Source of the DNA: Gemmatimonadota bacterium
Lineage (GTDB): Bacteria; Gemmatimonadota; Gemmatimonadetes; Gemmatimonadales; Gemmatimonadaceae
Length of the DNA stretch: 47,504 bases
Direction: 5' to 3'
NCBI GenBank assembly: GCA_016200495.1
Contig: JACQES010000319.1
Span: 1 to 47,504 of the forward strand
Below the pieces are notes generated by a model. It was given only the letters and a program-made list of their open reading frames with translations. It made no database searches and was not told where the DNA came from. Positions 26,277 to 35,197 of the stretch are shown here, one piece after another; position 1 is the first letter of the stretch; every line of letters starts with the position of its first letter. The translations under genes were made by a program, and so were the position numbers.

Positions 26277-26753
26277 ATGACCGAATACCGCCCGCACGCC
26301 CACGGCCTGCCGCCGGCCCACACCGAGCACGCCGCCTTTCCTCCGCTCCTCGTCGTGGACCTCGCCGCCACGGCCGCCGCCGTCCGCGTCGCCTATCGCA
26401 ACGACGTCCTGCTCGACGTCAACGACCACTGCCTCCGGCTGGCCGTGATGGTCGGGGGCGAGTCGCGATGGCACGCCCATCCACGGTCCGACGAGTGCTT
26501 CGTCGTGCTCGAGGGGGTCCTGCACGTTGAGCAGGCCGATGGGCGCGATGCGCGCGTGGGCCCTGGCCATGCGTACGCGGTGCCGGCCGGTGTCGTGCAC
26601 CGCACGCGCGCCGAGGGCCGCACGGTGCTGTTGTGCCTCGAGCACCGCGCGGCGTACACCGACGTCGAGTTCGCCACGGAGGACGCGTCCGGTGCTCGGC
26701 CTGCCGCTCTCCCGCCCGCCGAGGCGCCGCCACGGCAGGCGGGCGCGTCATGA
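26277..26753 (+). CDS. cupin-domain protein
   Basis: This protein of about 158 residues has a single cupin domain. Cupin motif 1 reads 'WHAHPRSDECFVVLEGVLHVE', with the His-His and Glu metal-ligand positions present, and motif 2 reads 'GPGHAYAVPAGVVHRTRAEG' with the third His. It should bind a divalent metal and may be a dioxygenase, isomerase or small-molecule sensor. A Pro/Ala-rich tail follows the domain. Its stop overlaps the next start by four bases. A GTG at 26253 with AAGGA four bases upstream is an alternative start, eight codons earlier. Confidence 0.85.
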   Translation: MTEYRPHAHGLPPAHTEHAAFPPLLVVDLAATAAAVRVAYRNDVLLDVNDHCLRLAVMVGGESRWHAHPRSDECFVVLEGVLHVEQADGRDARVGPGHAYAVPAGVVHRTRAEGRTVLLCLEHRAAYTDVEFATEDASGARPAALPPAEAPPRQAGAS

Positions 26754-27382
26754 ACGTCGGCGTCATCGGCGGCGGCACGATGGGGTCGGCCCTCGCCGTG
26801 CGCCTGGCGCGCGCGGGGCACGAGGTCCACGTCGGCACGCGATCCGCCACCACCCCGTGGCCGCTCGCCGCGATCCCCCGCGTCACCTATCAGCAGGCCC
26901 TCGAGGGCCGCGACCTCACCATCATCGCGCTGCCGTGGCCCATCAGCGTCGACGTCCTGCGCGCGCTGGCCGTGCCGCGCGGGCGCGTGCTGGTCGACGT
27001 CGGCAACCCGGAGACGCCCGACGGCCGTGCGCTGGCCGTCGGACACGACACCTCCGGCGCGGAGGTGCTGGCCGCCGCCGTGCCGGGCGCGCGCGTGGTC
27101 AAGGCCTTCAGCCATTACTACGCCGAACTGCTGCGCGAGGACGTCGCGTTCGATGGCGGGCCGGCCAGCGTGCTCTACTGCGGCGACGATGCCGACGCGA
27201 AGGCCGGCGTGCACGCGCTGATCACGAGTTGTGCGCTCGATCCCGTGGATGCGGGACCGCTCGCGATCGCGCGTTTTCTCGAACCGATGGCCATGCTGAC
27301 CGTGGCCCTCGTGCGCGCGCAGGGCTGGGGACCGACCGGCGTGGCGTGGCGCCTGATGCGCCGGCGCGAGGTGGCGTCATGA
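26750..27382 (+). CDS. F420-dependent-type NADP oxidoreductase family protein
   Basis: This 210-residue protein has the N-terminal Rossmann motif of the NADPH:F420 reductase family and related proteins ('MNVGVIGGGTMGSALAVRLARAGHEV'). It continues with 'LTIIALPWPISVDVLRAL', 'DVGNPE' and 'GARVVKAFSHYYAELL', a signature segment of the family. Whether it uses F420 is unknown; many homologues use only NAD(P). It is joined to both neighbours by ATGA overlaps, so it should be made with the cupin and dehydrogenase proteins. Confidence 0.85.
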   Translation: MNVGVIGGGTMGSALAVRLARAGHEVHVGTRSATTPWPLAAIPRVTYQQALEGRDLTIIALPWPISVDVLRALAVPRGRVLVDVGNPETPDGRALAVGHDTSGAEVLAAAVPGARVVKAFSHYYAELLREDVAFDGGPASVLYCGDDADAKAGVHALITSCALDPVDAGPLAIARFLEPMAMLTVALVRAQGWGPTGVAWRLMRRREVAS

Positions 27383-28665
27383 GCGGCGCCCGCGCGCGGC
27401 GCCCTCGGCGCGCGCACGCCCCGCGCGCCCTTCCGATGCATGGCGATGGCGCAACGGCCACCATCGTCCGCACCGTTCACTCCGGCGTGGTGGGCCTGAC
27501 GGCCGCGGTCCCGGCGCCATTTGCCCGCCGGCTCGGTGGCGTGCGGTTCGTGCAGCGCGGCAGCGTCGAGGAAGCGGTGCACCTCGCGCAGGGGATGGCC
27601 GACAAGTGCGCCGCCAGTCGCGTGCCCCTCGGTGGGCAGAAGGCGCTCATCATCTGCGAGGCGGGGGTGAGCGCCGATCCGGCCGTGCGCGCGGACATGC
27701 TCGCCGCTCACATCCGCGCCACCCTCGCGCTCGAGGCCCGCGGATTGTACGGGCCGGACATGGGCTGCGGATCGGAGGTGCTCGACCGGCTGGCCGGCCA
27801 GCCCCCCTTCGCTGACCACGTCACGGGACTCTCCGAGTCGTGCTTCGGCGTGGACATCAACGGGCGCGCGCTGACGGCGCACGGCGTGGTGGCCGCCCTC
27901 GAGGCGTTCGAGCGCCTGGCGCGGCCGGTTGGTCGCTCGGCGGCGATCCAGGGCTTCGGGATGGTCGGCGCTCCGGTGGCGGCGGAACTCGTCGCGCGCG
28001 GATTCGCCGTGAAGGCGGTGTCGAACGCGCGGGGCGTCCTGCACGATCCGAACGGTCTCGACATCCCCGCCCTTCTCGAACTGTGGCGCGCGCATGGGGA
28101 TGGCTGCCTCGACGCATACCAGGCCCGGCCGGTTGCGGGCGCCCGTGCGTCGACCCTGCGTGCGGACCCCGATCTCCTGTTCGCCATTCCGGTGGATGTC
28201 CTCGTGCCCGCCGCCCGCACGACCGTGCTGGCCTGCCGGGACGAACTGACGTCGGCTCGGGACGAGAACCCGAACGTGGTCGCGATCGAGCGCTTTCTCG
28301 ACGACACGGGCTGCACCCTGATCGCGCAGGCGGCCAATCGTCCGTTGTCCCCCGCCGCGGAATCGGCCGCGGAAGCGCGCGGCGTGGCCCTCCTGCCCGA
28401 CGTGCTGATCAACCACGGCGGGATGGTCGGCTGCTACGCGGAATGGCGCTACCGCCACCTCCTCGCCGACGGGACGATCTCCGCGGATGAACTCGCGGCG
28501 CAGTGCCGCGCGTACTCGGCGCGCGTCGCGGAGGAGAACGTGCGCGCGCTGCTGGCACACGCGGGCCCGGCGCGTACCGCGACGGCCGACATCATCCAGG
28601 CCAACCGGCGCGCGATGGACTCGCTCGACTCGTACGACGACCTGTTCACCCTCGAGCCCACCTGA
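27379..28665 (+). CDS. Leu/Phe/Glu dehydrogenase family protein
   Basis: This 428-residue protein resembles amino acid dehydrogenases that reversibly convert an L-amino acid plus NAD(P) to a 2-oxo acid and ammonia. The two lysines of the active site keep the family's 12-residue spacing: Lys76 in 'MADKCA' and Lys88 in 'PLGGQKALI', close to 'GGGKTVI' of leucine/phenylalanine dehydrogenases. 'GPDMGCGSEVL' matches the glutamate/leucine dehydrogenase aspartate region, and 'IQGFGMVGAPVAAEL' is the nucleotide fold. Sequence between these is divergent, so the substrate may not be a standard amino acid. ATGA overlap with the upstream gene; the ORF-track start is read-through. Confidence 0.85.
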   Translation: MSGARARRPRRAHAPRALPMHGDGATATIVRTVHSGVVGLTAAVPAPFARRLGGVRFVQRGSVEEAVHLAQGMADKCAASRVPLGGQKALIICEAGVSADPAVRADMLAAHIRATLALEARGLYGPDMGCGSEVLDRLAGQPPFADHVTGLSESCFGVDINGRALTAHGVVAALEAFERLARPVGRSAAIQGFGMVGAPVAAELVARGFAVKAVSNARGVLHDPNGLDIPALLELWRAHGDGCLDAYQARPVAGARASTLRADPDLLFAIPVDVLVPAARTTVLACRDELTSARDENPNVVAIERFLDDTGCTLIAQAANRPLSPAAESAAEARGVALLPDVLINHGGMVGCYAEWRYRHLLADGTISADELAAQCRAYSARVAEENVRALLAHAGPARTATADIIQANRRAMDSLDSYDDLFTLEPT

Positions 28666-28690
28666 CGGACCACCTACCGGGGATCCACCG

Positions 28691-29248
28691 ATGCAGCATC
28701 GAACGATAGCCTTTCCCGCGTACTCCGAATACTCGAACGCGACCCTCCTCGCCGCGTTCACGGCCGGTGCCGCGCGCCTGCGCGCCTCGCTCGCCGGGCT
28801 GTCCGACGCGCAGTGCCATACGCGGGTGCGCGGGCCCACGCGCTGGTCCATCCACGAGATCGTGCTGCACATTGCCGACTCGGAGACGCAGGGCACGTTC
28901 CGCATCCGCAAGGTGTGGTCCGATCCGCCCGCGACCTGGCCGATCTTCGACCAGGACGTGTGGGCCAAGGAGCTGGACTATGCGGCCTCGGGTGCACCGG
29001 CGCGCGAACGGGCCCTCACCCTGCTGGAACTGCTGCGCGAGCGCACGGCGCCGCTGTTCGCTCGCGCGACCGACGCGGACTGGGCCAAGTGGGGCACGCA
29101 CCCCGAGTTCGGCCGGATGACCCTGCGCAACCTGCTGGAGCTGTACGCCGACCACGTCGAGCGTCACATCGAGCAGGTCCTCGAGTCCCGGCGGCTGCTG
29201 GGTCACCCGCTGGAGATGGACGCCCCGTTGCCGCGCCGGCTCTACTGA
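28691..29248 (+). CDS. DinB/YfiT-like metal-dependent protein
   Basis: This 185-residue four-helix-bundle protein of the DinB superfamily has two of the usual three metal-binding histidines clear: '[14 protein letters not shown]' in the second helix and '[13 protein letters not shown]' in the last. Family members include thiol transferases (bacillithiol, mycothiol) and isomerases. It is 25 bases after the dehydrogenase stop and completes the four-gene operon. The middle of the protein ('[17 protein letters not shown]') resembles YfiT-type bacillithiol transferases, though no thiol pathway is identified here. Confidence 0.85.
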   Translation: MQHRTIAFPAYSEYSNATLLAAFTAGAARLRASLAGLSDAQCHTRVRGPTRWSIHEIVLHIADSETQGTFRIRKVWSDPPATWPIFDQDVWAKELDYAASGAPARERALTLLELLRERTAPLFARATDADWAKWGTHPEFGRMTLRNLLELYADHVERHIEQVLESRRLLGHPLEMDAPLPRRLY

Positions 29249-29301
29249 TCCGTCGGCGCCGGTGCGGCCGCGGGCGCGTCGGCGAGGGCGGTCGGCGCGC
29301 C

Positions 29302-29318
29302 CGCGACGTTACGTCGCG
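29302..29318. promoter_or_regulatory. perfect dyad between the DinB gene and the CocE gene
   Basis: CGCGACG-TTA-CGTCGCG is a 7-bp perfect inverted repeat with a 3-base centre, about 50 bases before the CocE/NonD start. It could be a regulator site or a weak terminator of the operon; no T-run follows. Confidence 0.35.
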
Positions 29319-29370
29319 GAGTCCGCCGGGCGATATTCGGGGACGTCGTCGACCCGAGCCCCGCGTCGCC

Positions 29371-31341
29371 ATGAACTCCGCCGGCCGCCTCGCCCTCCTC
29401 GCCGCGACCCTGTTCGCGAGCGCCCCGTCCGCCCACGCGCAGCCGCAGGCGCCGACCGCCGAGGCGCAGGCGCGGCTCCGCGCACGGCGCGACTCCCTCG
29501 AAGCCGAGCTGCAGCGCGTGGCGGTCGTGGACCGCAAGCGCATGGTGGCCATGCGCGATGGCGTGCGCATGCAGGCGGACATCTACCGCCCGAAGAACGC
29601 GACCGACGGCGTGCCCGTCATCTTCAGCCGCACCCCGTACAACTTCAACTGGTGGGACGTGCGCCTCGGCGCGCCGTCGGACATGAGCACCGCGCTCGAG
29701 GCGGTGAAGCGCGGCTACGCGTACGTGATCATGAACGAGCGCGGCCACTTCTACTCCGAGGGGAACTACGACATCCTCGGCGCGCCGCTCTCCGACGGCA
29801 CCGACGCCATTCAGTGGATATCCGGACAGCCGTGGTCGAACGGCAAGGTGGGGCTGATCGGGTGCTCGAGCACGGCCGAGTGGCAGATGGCGGTGGCGGC
29901 GCAGGCGCCCAAGGGGCTGGCGACGATCATTCCGCAGGGCTTCGGTGCGGGGGTCGGGCGCGTGGCGCCCTATTTCGAGCAGGGGAACTGGTACCGGGGC
30001 GGCGCGGTGCAGATGCTGTTCATCGCGTGGCTGTATGGCGAGCAGAACCAGGTGCGGCCGATGTTCCCGCCCAACGCCACGCAGGCGCAGCTGATCCAGG
30101 CGTCCAAGCTGTTCGACCTGGCGCCGCAGATGCCGCCGGTGGACTGGGACAAGGCGCTGGCCAAGCTGCCGAGCATCAGCATCATGGAGGCGGTGGGGGG
30201 CCCCCGGGGGATCTTCGCCGACTCGATGGAGGGGATCGCGACCGGCGGCGCGATGATGAAGCGGAAGCCCAACGACCCGGCGTGGTACAAGGGCGGGCTC
30301 TTCCACGACGACATGGTGATCAACGTGCCGGGGCTCTGGTTCATGTCGTGGTACGACGTGAGCGTCGGGCCGAACCTCGCGACGTACAACCACGTGCGGA
30401 AGACGGCGCGCTCCGAGATCGCGAACCAGCAGTACGCGGTGATCGCGCCGGTGCTCCACTGCTCGTACAAGCGCGCGACGGAGAACACCATCGTGGGCGA
30501 GCGGAGCGTGGGTGACGCGCGCCTGGACTATGACGCGCTCACTTTCGGGTGGTTCGACCACTTCCTCAAGGGGGAGCAGAACGGGCTGCTCGACACGCTG
30601 CCCAGGATCCGCTACTTCACGATGGGCGCGAACAAGTGGCAGACCACGGACACGTGGCCGCCGCGCGGCGCGGAGACGCTCGCGTTCTATCTCTCGAGCG
30701 ACGGCGGCGCGAACACCAAGGACGGCAACGGGCAGCTCACGCTCACGCCCCCGAAGACGGACAAGCCCGACACCTTCGAGTACGATCCGATGCACCCGGT
30801 GCCGAGCTACGGCGGCAACGTCTGCTGCACGGGGAACGCGGTGAGGGGCGGCGCCTTCGACCAGCAGCAGATGGAGGCGCGGAAGGACATCCTCGTCTAC
30901 ACGAGCGAGCCGCTCAAGGAGGGGATGGAAGTGAGCGGCCCCGTGGAGCTCACCGTGTACGTGAGCACCAACGTCAAGGACACCGACTTCACGGTGAAGC
31001 TCATCGACGTGGGCCCCGACGGAAAGGCCTACAACCTGGACGAGTCCATCCAGCGCGCGCGCTACCGCGAGGGCTACGACAAGGAAGTGTTCATGGAGCC
31101 GGGCAAGGTGTACCCGGTCAAGATCGGGCCGCTCACCACGAGCAACTACTTCGCGCCGGGGCACCGCCTCCGGATCGAGGTGTCGAGCTCGAACTTCCCG
31201 CGCTTCGACCGGAACATGAACACTGGCGGCAGGAACTATGATGAAGTGACGGGGCCGGTGGCGACGAACGTGGTGCACCACTCGACCAGGTATCCCACCA
31301 AGCTCACGGTGACGGTTGTGAAGAAGGCGCCGCAGCCGTAG
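29371..31341 (+). CDS. CocE/NonD family hydrolase, exported, paralogue A
   Basis: This 656-residue protein has a Sec signal ('[18 protein letters not shown]'). The N-terminal CocE/NonD fold gives '[11 protein letters not shown]', 'VIFSRTPY', '[14 protein letters not shown]' and the nucleophile region '[11 protein letters not shown]' around Ser166. The C-terminal galactose-binding-like domain of this family runs from about residue 450 ('[26 protein letters not shown]'). These enzymes hydrolyse esters, amides or dipeptidyl substrates. The nucleophile elbow is GCSST rather than the usual GxSYxG, so activity is less certain than in the paralogue below. The 842-aa ORF in the track is read-through. 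Confidence 0.9.
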   Translation: MNSAGRLALLAATLFASAPSAHAQPQAPTAEAQARLRARRDSLEAELQRVAVVDRKRMVAMRDGVRMQADIYRPKNATDGVPVIFSRTPYNFNWWDVRLGAPSDMSTALEAVKRGYAYVIMNERGHFYSEGNYDILGAPLSDGTDAIQWISGQPWSNGKVGLIGCSSTAEWQMAVAAQAPKGLATIIPQGFGAGVGRVAPYFEQGNWYRGGAVQMLFIAWLYGEQNQVRPMFPPNATQAQLIQASKLFDLAPQMPPVDWDKALAKLPSISIMEAVGGPRGIFADSMEGIATGGAMMKRKPNDPAWYKGGLFHDDMVINVPGLWFMSWYDVSVGPNLATYNHVRKTARSEIANQQYAVIAPVLHCSYKRATENTIVGERSVGDARLDYDALTFGWFDHFLKGEQNGLLDTLPRIRYFTMGANKWQTTDTWPPRGAETLAFYLSSDGGANTKDGNGQLTLTPPKTDKPDTFEYDPMHPVPSYGGNVCCTGNAVRGGAFDQQQMEARKDILVYTSEPLKEGMEVSGPVELTVYVSTNVKDTDFTVKLIDVGPDGKAYNLDESIQRARYREGYDKEVFMEPGKVYPVKIGPLTTSNYFAPGHRLRIEVSSSNFPRFDRNMNTGGRNYDEVTGPVATNVVHHSTRYPTKLTVTVVKKAPQP

Positions 31342-31367
31342 GCCACCCGCACGCCGGAGGACGTCCC

Positions 31368-31829
31368 ATGCAGTCGCTCGAACACCGCATTCCGCCGCCG
31401 CTGGTCGCCCTCGTGACGGGGGTGCTGATGTGGCTCGCCGTGCGCGGCGGCGCCGCGGCGCCCTTCGCGTGGGACGCGCGTCACGTCGGCAGCCTCGTGC
31501 TCGCGGGCGCGGGGTTGCTGATCGCCGTGTCGGGCGCGCTCACCTTCCGCCTGGCCGGCACGACGCTCAATCCGCACACGATCGAGAAGGCGTCGTCGCT
31601 GGTGACGCACGGCATCTTCCGCGTCACGCGGAACCCGATGTACCTCGGGCTCACCGTGGTCCTCACCGCGTGGGCCGGCTGGCTGGGCTCCCCGTGGCTC
31701 CTCGCGGGGCCCGCGCTCTGCGCGCTCTTCCTGAACCGCTTCCAGGTCCTGCCCGAGGAGCGCGTGATGCGCGAGAAGTTCGGCCAGGCGTACATGGACT
31801 ACTGCGCGCGCGTCGGACGCTGGATCTGA
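31368..31829 (+). CDS. isoprenylcysteine/PEMT-type methyltransferase family protein
   Basis: This 153-residue membrane protein has about four helices and the C-terminal SAM-binding pattern of the ICMT/PEMT group: 'GIFRVTRNPMYLGLTVV' and 'FQVLPEERVMREKFGQAYMDYCARVGRW'. Such proteins methylate the carboxyl or amino group of small hydrophobic substrates in the membrane. No isoprenylated partner is identified here. GGAGG lies seven bases before the ATG. It is 26 bases after the CocE gene and probably in the same transcript. Confidence 0.88.
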   Translation: MQSLEHRIPPPLVALVTGVLMWLAVRGGAAAPFAWDARHVGSLVLAGAGLLIAVSGALTFRLAGTTLNPHTIEKASSLVTHGIFRVTRNPMYLGLTVVLTAWAGWLGSPWLLAGPALCALFLNRFQVLPEERVMREKFGQAYMDYCARVGRWI

Positions 31830-31920
31830 CCGCGCGCTCGATCGGTGCGGGGGCCGGCCTCACGTGCGCGCGGGCGGCGCATACCATGCGGGCGCGCGTG
31901 CGCACCGAACCGGCGCGTCG

Positions 31921-32184
31921 TCACGGCACCCGCGCCGCCGCCTCCGGCGACGTGATCGCCGGGTGCACCTCGAACTCGACCAGGTCGGCCCAGTTGGCCA
32001 TCCACTGGTCGAGCAGCGCGCGATCGTCGCACGCCATCACCTGCCAGCACGTGGTCATGTCGTCGCTCACCCAGCTCGTGACGTAGGTGAGCCCGTCGGG
32101 GGCGAGGCGCCCCTGGGCGCGGAAGCGGTGGTAGACGGGGACGGGGTTCCCGCCCTTGAACCGCTCGATCACCATGTAGTGCAT
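31921..32184 (-). CDS. DUF3303 family protein
   Basis: This 87-residue protein reads 'MHYMVIERFKGGNPVPVYHRF' at the start and 'GLTYVTSWVSDDMTTCWQVMACDDRALLDQWMANW' in the middle, matching DUF3303, a small ferredoxin-like-fold family of unknown function. It follows the CocE paralogue B stop by 17 bases on the same strand. Confidence 0.85.
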   Translation of the reverse strand: MHYMVIERFKGGNPVPVYHRFRAQGRLAPDGLTYVTSWVSDDMTTCWQVMACDDRALLDQWMANWADLVEFEVHPAITSPEAAARVP

Positions 32185-32201
32185 CGGAGCCTCCGGGCGC
32201 G

Positions 32202-34037
32202 CTACGGCAGCACGCTCAGTTCGAGGTGCGACGGTGCGCTGGCCGAGTGGTGCACGCGGTGTTCCTGCGCGCGGTAGTCGCCCGGCTTCGCGCGGAAGAT
32301 GTTGGGGACGAAGGTCTGCGGGTTCCGGTCGTAGAGCGGGAACCAGGTGCTCTGCACCTGCACCATGAGCCGGTGCCCCGCCTTGACGGTGTACGCCTGC
32401 TGGTGCAGGTCCACCGTGTACGGGAGCACGGCGTTCGCCTTGATCGGGCGCGCGACGTCGAACCCCTCGCGGTAGCGCCCGCGCAGGATGTCGCTCGCGA
32501 TCATCAGTTCGTAGCCGCGCATCGGCGCGCGGTCCACGCCCGAGTCGGGGTACACGTCAATCAGCTTGACCACCCAGTCGGCGTCGGTGCCGGTGGTCGA
32601 GGCGAAGAGCCTGGCCACCACGCCGCCCGCGATCACGAGGTCGCGCTCCAGCGAGGCCGACTGCCAGGTGAGCACGTCGGGGCGCCCGTCCACGAACCGC
32701 TGGTCGCGCACGAGCCACGTTTCCCACTCGACGTACGAGGGGATCGGCCGCGGGCGATAGGGCACGGGTGACGCGGGATCGGAGGTGAAGCGCGTGAAGC
32801 CCGACGCGGCGGTGCCGGGCTCGAACGCCAGCGTGCCGTGCTCGCGGAGGTACAGCTTGCGCACCGCGGCCGCGCGCGGCGGCCACGCGTCGAAGGTGCG
32901 CCACTGGTTGGTGCCGGCGTCGAACACGGTCGCGACGGGGATCTCGCCGTCCACGCGATCGTGCAGCCACCGGCGGAAGAAGCGCGCCTGCAGCGCGCGG
33001 AAATCGTCGCCGGTGTTGCGGCCGAAGCGGATGGCGCCGAGCGAGTCGCCGGCCTCGTCGTACCACTCGCCGTGGAACCAGGGCCCGATGACGATGCGGC
33101 TCAGGCCGGCCGTGTCCGTCTTCGCGAGTGCCCTGAACGACGCCTGCGGCCCGTAGCCATCTTCCTGGTCCCAGAAGCCGCCGACGGTGAGCGTCGGGAT
33201 GGTGGTGTGCGTGAGGTAGCGGTCCACGGCGCGGTCGCGCCAGACGGCGTCGTACGCCGGGTGCTCGACGAAGCGCTGCCAGGTCGGCCACCTGGCCGCG
33301 CCCGTGAAGGCGGCGAGCGAGTCGAGCGTCGGGAACGCGCGATACCAGTCGTAGGTGTCCCAGCGGGTGATGCGGAGCGGCCCGGTGCCCGCGGCCTTCG
33401 CCTCGCGACCGTGCACCCACTCGATGCCGTACGACTGGCGGAACGCGCCTTGGTGGAAGAAGTCGTCGCCCATCCACGTGTCCACCATCGGCGCCTGCGG
33501 GCTCATGGCCTTGAGCGCGGGGTGCGGTTCGACCATCGCCGCGTTCACGAGGTAGCCGGGGTACGAGATGCCGAGCATCCCCACCTTGTGCGCGGCCTGC
33601 GGCACGTTGGCGAAGAGCCACTCGATCGTGTCCCACGTGTCGGTGGCCTCGTCGATGCTGCGCGGGTCCCTGCGGTCGCGCGGCGGGCGGTTCATCACGA
33701 ACGTCCCCTCGGACTGGTGCTGTCCGCGGATGTCCTGGAAGACGAACACGTAGCCGTCGGCGATCAGCTCCTTGAAGGCGACCGCGATGTTGACGGTGCC
33801 GCCCCATCCCGCCGTGCCGTACGGGGTGCGCGACAGCAGCACGGGAAGCGCCGCGGACGCACGCTTCGGCACGAGGACCACCGTGAACAGCTTCACCCCG
33901 TCCCGCATGGGGATCATCGCCTCGCGCCGCTCGAACAGCGCGTCGACGCGGGGATCGGCCGGGCGCTGCGCGCCGACGGCCTGCACCGATGCGGAGACGA
34001 ACGCGAGGGCGGCGAGCGGGGCAATCAACGAGCGCAT
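32202..34037 (-). CDS. CocE/NonD family hydrolase, exported, paralogue B
   Basis: This 611-residue exported protein (signal ending 'VGAQ') is a typical CocE/NonD hydrolase. 'GVKLFTVVLVPK', 'LLSRTPYG', 'FVFQDIRGQHQSEG' and the nucleophile elbow 'GISYPG' with Ser158 are all canonical. The catalytic Asp is probably in 'TVGGFWDQED', the His in 'IGPWFHGEW', and the C-terminal beta-domain starts near residue 435. Members hydrolyse amide or ester bonds, including cocaine, cephalosporin-type or peptidyl substrates. It is transcribed towards the other CocE gene. The start is ATG 34037; the longer ORF-track start is not supported. Confidence 0.92.
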   Translation of the reverse strand: MRSLIAPLAALAFVSASVQAVGAQRPADPRVDALFERREAMIPMRDGVKLFTVVLVPKRASAALPVLLSRTPYGTAGWGGTVNIAVAFKELIADGYVFVFQDIRGQHQSEGTFVMNRPPRDRRDPRSIDEATDTWDTIEWLFANVPQAAHKVGMLGISYPGYLVNAAMVEPHPALKAMSPQAPMVDTWMGDDFFHQGAFRQSYGIEWVHGREAKAAGTGPLRITRWDTYDWYRAFPTLDSLAAFTGAARWPTWQRFVEHPAYDAVWRDRAVDRYLTHTTIPTLTVGGFWDQEDGYGPQASFRALAKTDTAGLSRIVIGPWFHGEWYDEAGDSLGAIRFGRNTGDDFRALQARFFRRWLHDRVDGEIPVATVFDAGTNQWRTFDAWPPRAAAVRKLYLREHGTLAFEPGTAASGFTRFTSDPASPVPYRPRPIPSYVEWETWLVRDQRFVDGRPDVLTWQSASLERDLVIAGGVVARLFASTTGTDADWVVKLIDVYPDSGVDRAPMRGYELMIASDILRGRYREGFDVARPIKANAVLPYTVDLHQQAYTVKAGHRLMVQVQSTWFPLYDRNPQTFVPNIFRAKPGDYRAQEHRVHHSASAPSHLELSVLP

Positions 34038-34209
34038 GGCGGGTCCAGGTCGGTGAAAGGATGTCCCTGCGAGAACAACGGAGCCTCGATCTCGCCGAGC
34101 ACGCATCCCGGAAACGATACGTGCGCGACGCCGACGGCAAGGCGCGACGCCTCTTCGGCCCGTCGCACGCCCCCACCGAGGAGCGCGCGCCCGCCGCGCG
34201 CCGACCGCG
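34038..34209. other. gap between CocE paralogue B and the LOG gene, no gene seen
   Basis: The only ORF here is a 62-codon minus-strand reading with atypical composition, running through the CocE start region. I see no conserved motif, hairpin or promoter that I would defend. Confidence 0.5.
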
Positions 34210-34743
34210 TCAATCGAGCCAGCGTGCGAGCGCCGCGAGGTCCGGGAGCACGGTGAGCGCGTCGCGCTGCGACGCGCGCACGAGCCCGGCGCCGGCGGCG
34301 TGGGCGATGAACGCGAGCAGTCCGTCGTAGAAGCCGGCCACGTTCACGAGCGCGATCGGCTTGGCATGGAGCCCCAGGTGGCGCCAGGTCCAGACTTCCA
34401 TCAACTCGTCGAGCGTGCCGATGCCGCCCGGGATCGCCACGAACGCGTCGGCCAGTTCGGCCATGCGCGCCTTGCGCTCGTGCATCGAGTCCACGAGTTC
34501 GAGTCGCGTGAGGGCCCGGTGCCCCACCTCGCGGTCGGCGAGATGGCGCGGCAGCACGCCGACGACCTCGCCGCCGGCCGCGAGGGCGGCGTCGGCGACG
34601 ACCCCCATGAGCCCGACGCTGGCGCCGCCGTAGACGATCGCGATGCGGCGGGCCGCCGCCTCGCGACCCAGCGCGCCCGCGACCTCGGCGAAACGCGCAT
34701 CCGTCCCGAGGGCGGAGCCGCAGAACACGGCGAGGGCACGCAT
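34210..34743 (-). CDS. LOG family (cytokinin-activating) phosphoribohydrolase-like protein
   Basis: This 177-residue protein matches the LONELY GUY / TIGR00730 family. 'LAVFCGSALGTDARF' opens it, 'IVYGGASVGLMGVVADAAL' is the nucleotide-binding segment, and 'MHERKARMAELADAFVAIPGGIGTLDELMEVWTWRHLG' holds the PGGxGTxxE motif that defines the family. These enzymes cleave nucleoside 5'-monophosphates to base plus ribose 5-phosphate; most bacterial members have no role in plant hormones. It starts seven bases after the small ORF upstream of it, so it lies at the end of the penicillin-acylase transcription unit. Confidence 0.92.
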   Translation of the reverse strand: MRALAVFCGSALGTDARFAEVAGALGREAAARRIAIVYGGASVGLMGVVADAALAAGGEVVGVLPRHLADREVGHRALTRLELVDSMHERKARMAELADAFVAIPGGIGTLDELMEVWTWRHLGLHAKPIALVNVAGFYDGLLAFIAHAAGAGLVRASQRDALTVLPDLAALARWLD

Positions 34744-34750
34744 CCGCGGG

Positions 34751-34918
34751 TCAGGTCGGAGTCACGCGATGCGTGGCGGCGACGACGCACGCCGCGTGTC
34801 CGAGCACGCGCTCGCCTTCCTTGAGCCGCGTCGGCGTCGGCTTCCACCCGCGCGCGAGCCGGTCGTGCAGCAGCGCGTCCGCATCGGGCATCACCGGCCA
34901 GACGGCGACCGCCGTCAC
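34751..34918 (-). CDS. small ORF of 55 residues, GTG start
   Basis: This ORF is too short for the ORF track but has clear coding character: high-GC third positions and a sequence with 'AVAVWPVMPDADALLHDRL' and 'RLKEGERVLGHAACVVAATHRV'. It begins with GTG and no ribosome binding site is visible. It is in the same reading frame as the ORF just upstream, from which it is separated by one TGA stop and three codons, so the two may be one interrupted gene. Function is unknown. Confidence 0.45.
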   Translation of the reverse strand: MTAVAVWPVMPDADALLHDRLARGWKPTPTRLKEGERVLGHAACVVAATHRVTPT

Positions 34919-34927
34919 GGAGCCGAG

Positions 34928-35197
34928 TCAGGTGGTGTCGAAGGCGAGCCAGCGCGCGGGACCGAGGGCGAGCACGACATCGTGCGTGTACTCGTCCTGC
35001 GTGATGATGGCCTCGGGGGCGCGGGGCGGGGTGAGCGCGCGTGCCCACGCGAGCACGTCGCCCAGGGTGTGCAGGCGGACGAGCGCCTCGCGCTCGGTCT
35101 CCGCGCAGGTGGCGGTGCCGACGGTGCGGATCGGGACGTCGCGACCCGACGGCGTGCGCGCATGGCGCCGGCCGTCGTGCTCGGGCTCATGACCCAG
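34928..35197 (-). CDS. coding-like ORF of 89 residues with a possible CTG start
   Basis: This frame has strong coding character, with 'VPIRTVGTATCAETEREALV', 'LHTLGDVLAWARALTPPRAP' and 'IITQDEYTHDVVLALGPARW', but has no ATG, GTG or TTG at its beginning. A CTG at 35197 lies eight bases after a GGAG and would start the protein 'xGHEPEHD', overlapping the penicillin acylase stop by 11 bases. The only GTG in frame is well inside at 35056. The alternatives are an indel or a decaying gene. Family is unknown. Confidence 0.5.
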   Translation of the reverse strand: MGHEPEHDGRRHARTPSGRDVPIRTVGTATCAETEREALVRLHTLGDVLAWARALTPPRAPEAIITQDEYTHDVVLALGPARWLAFDTT

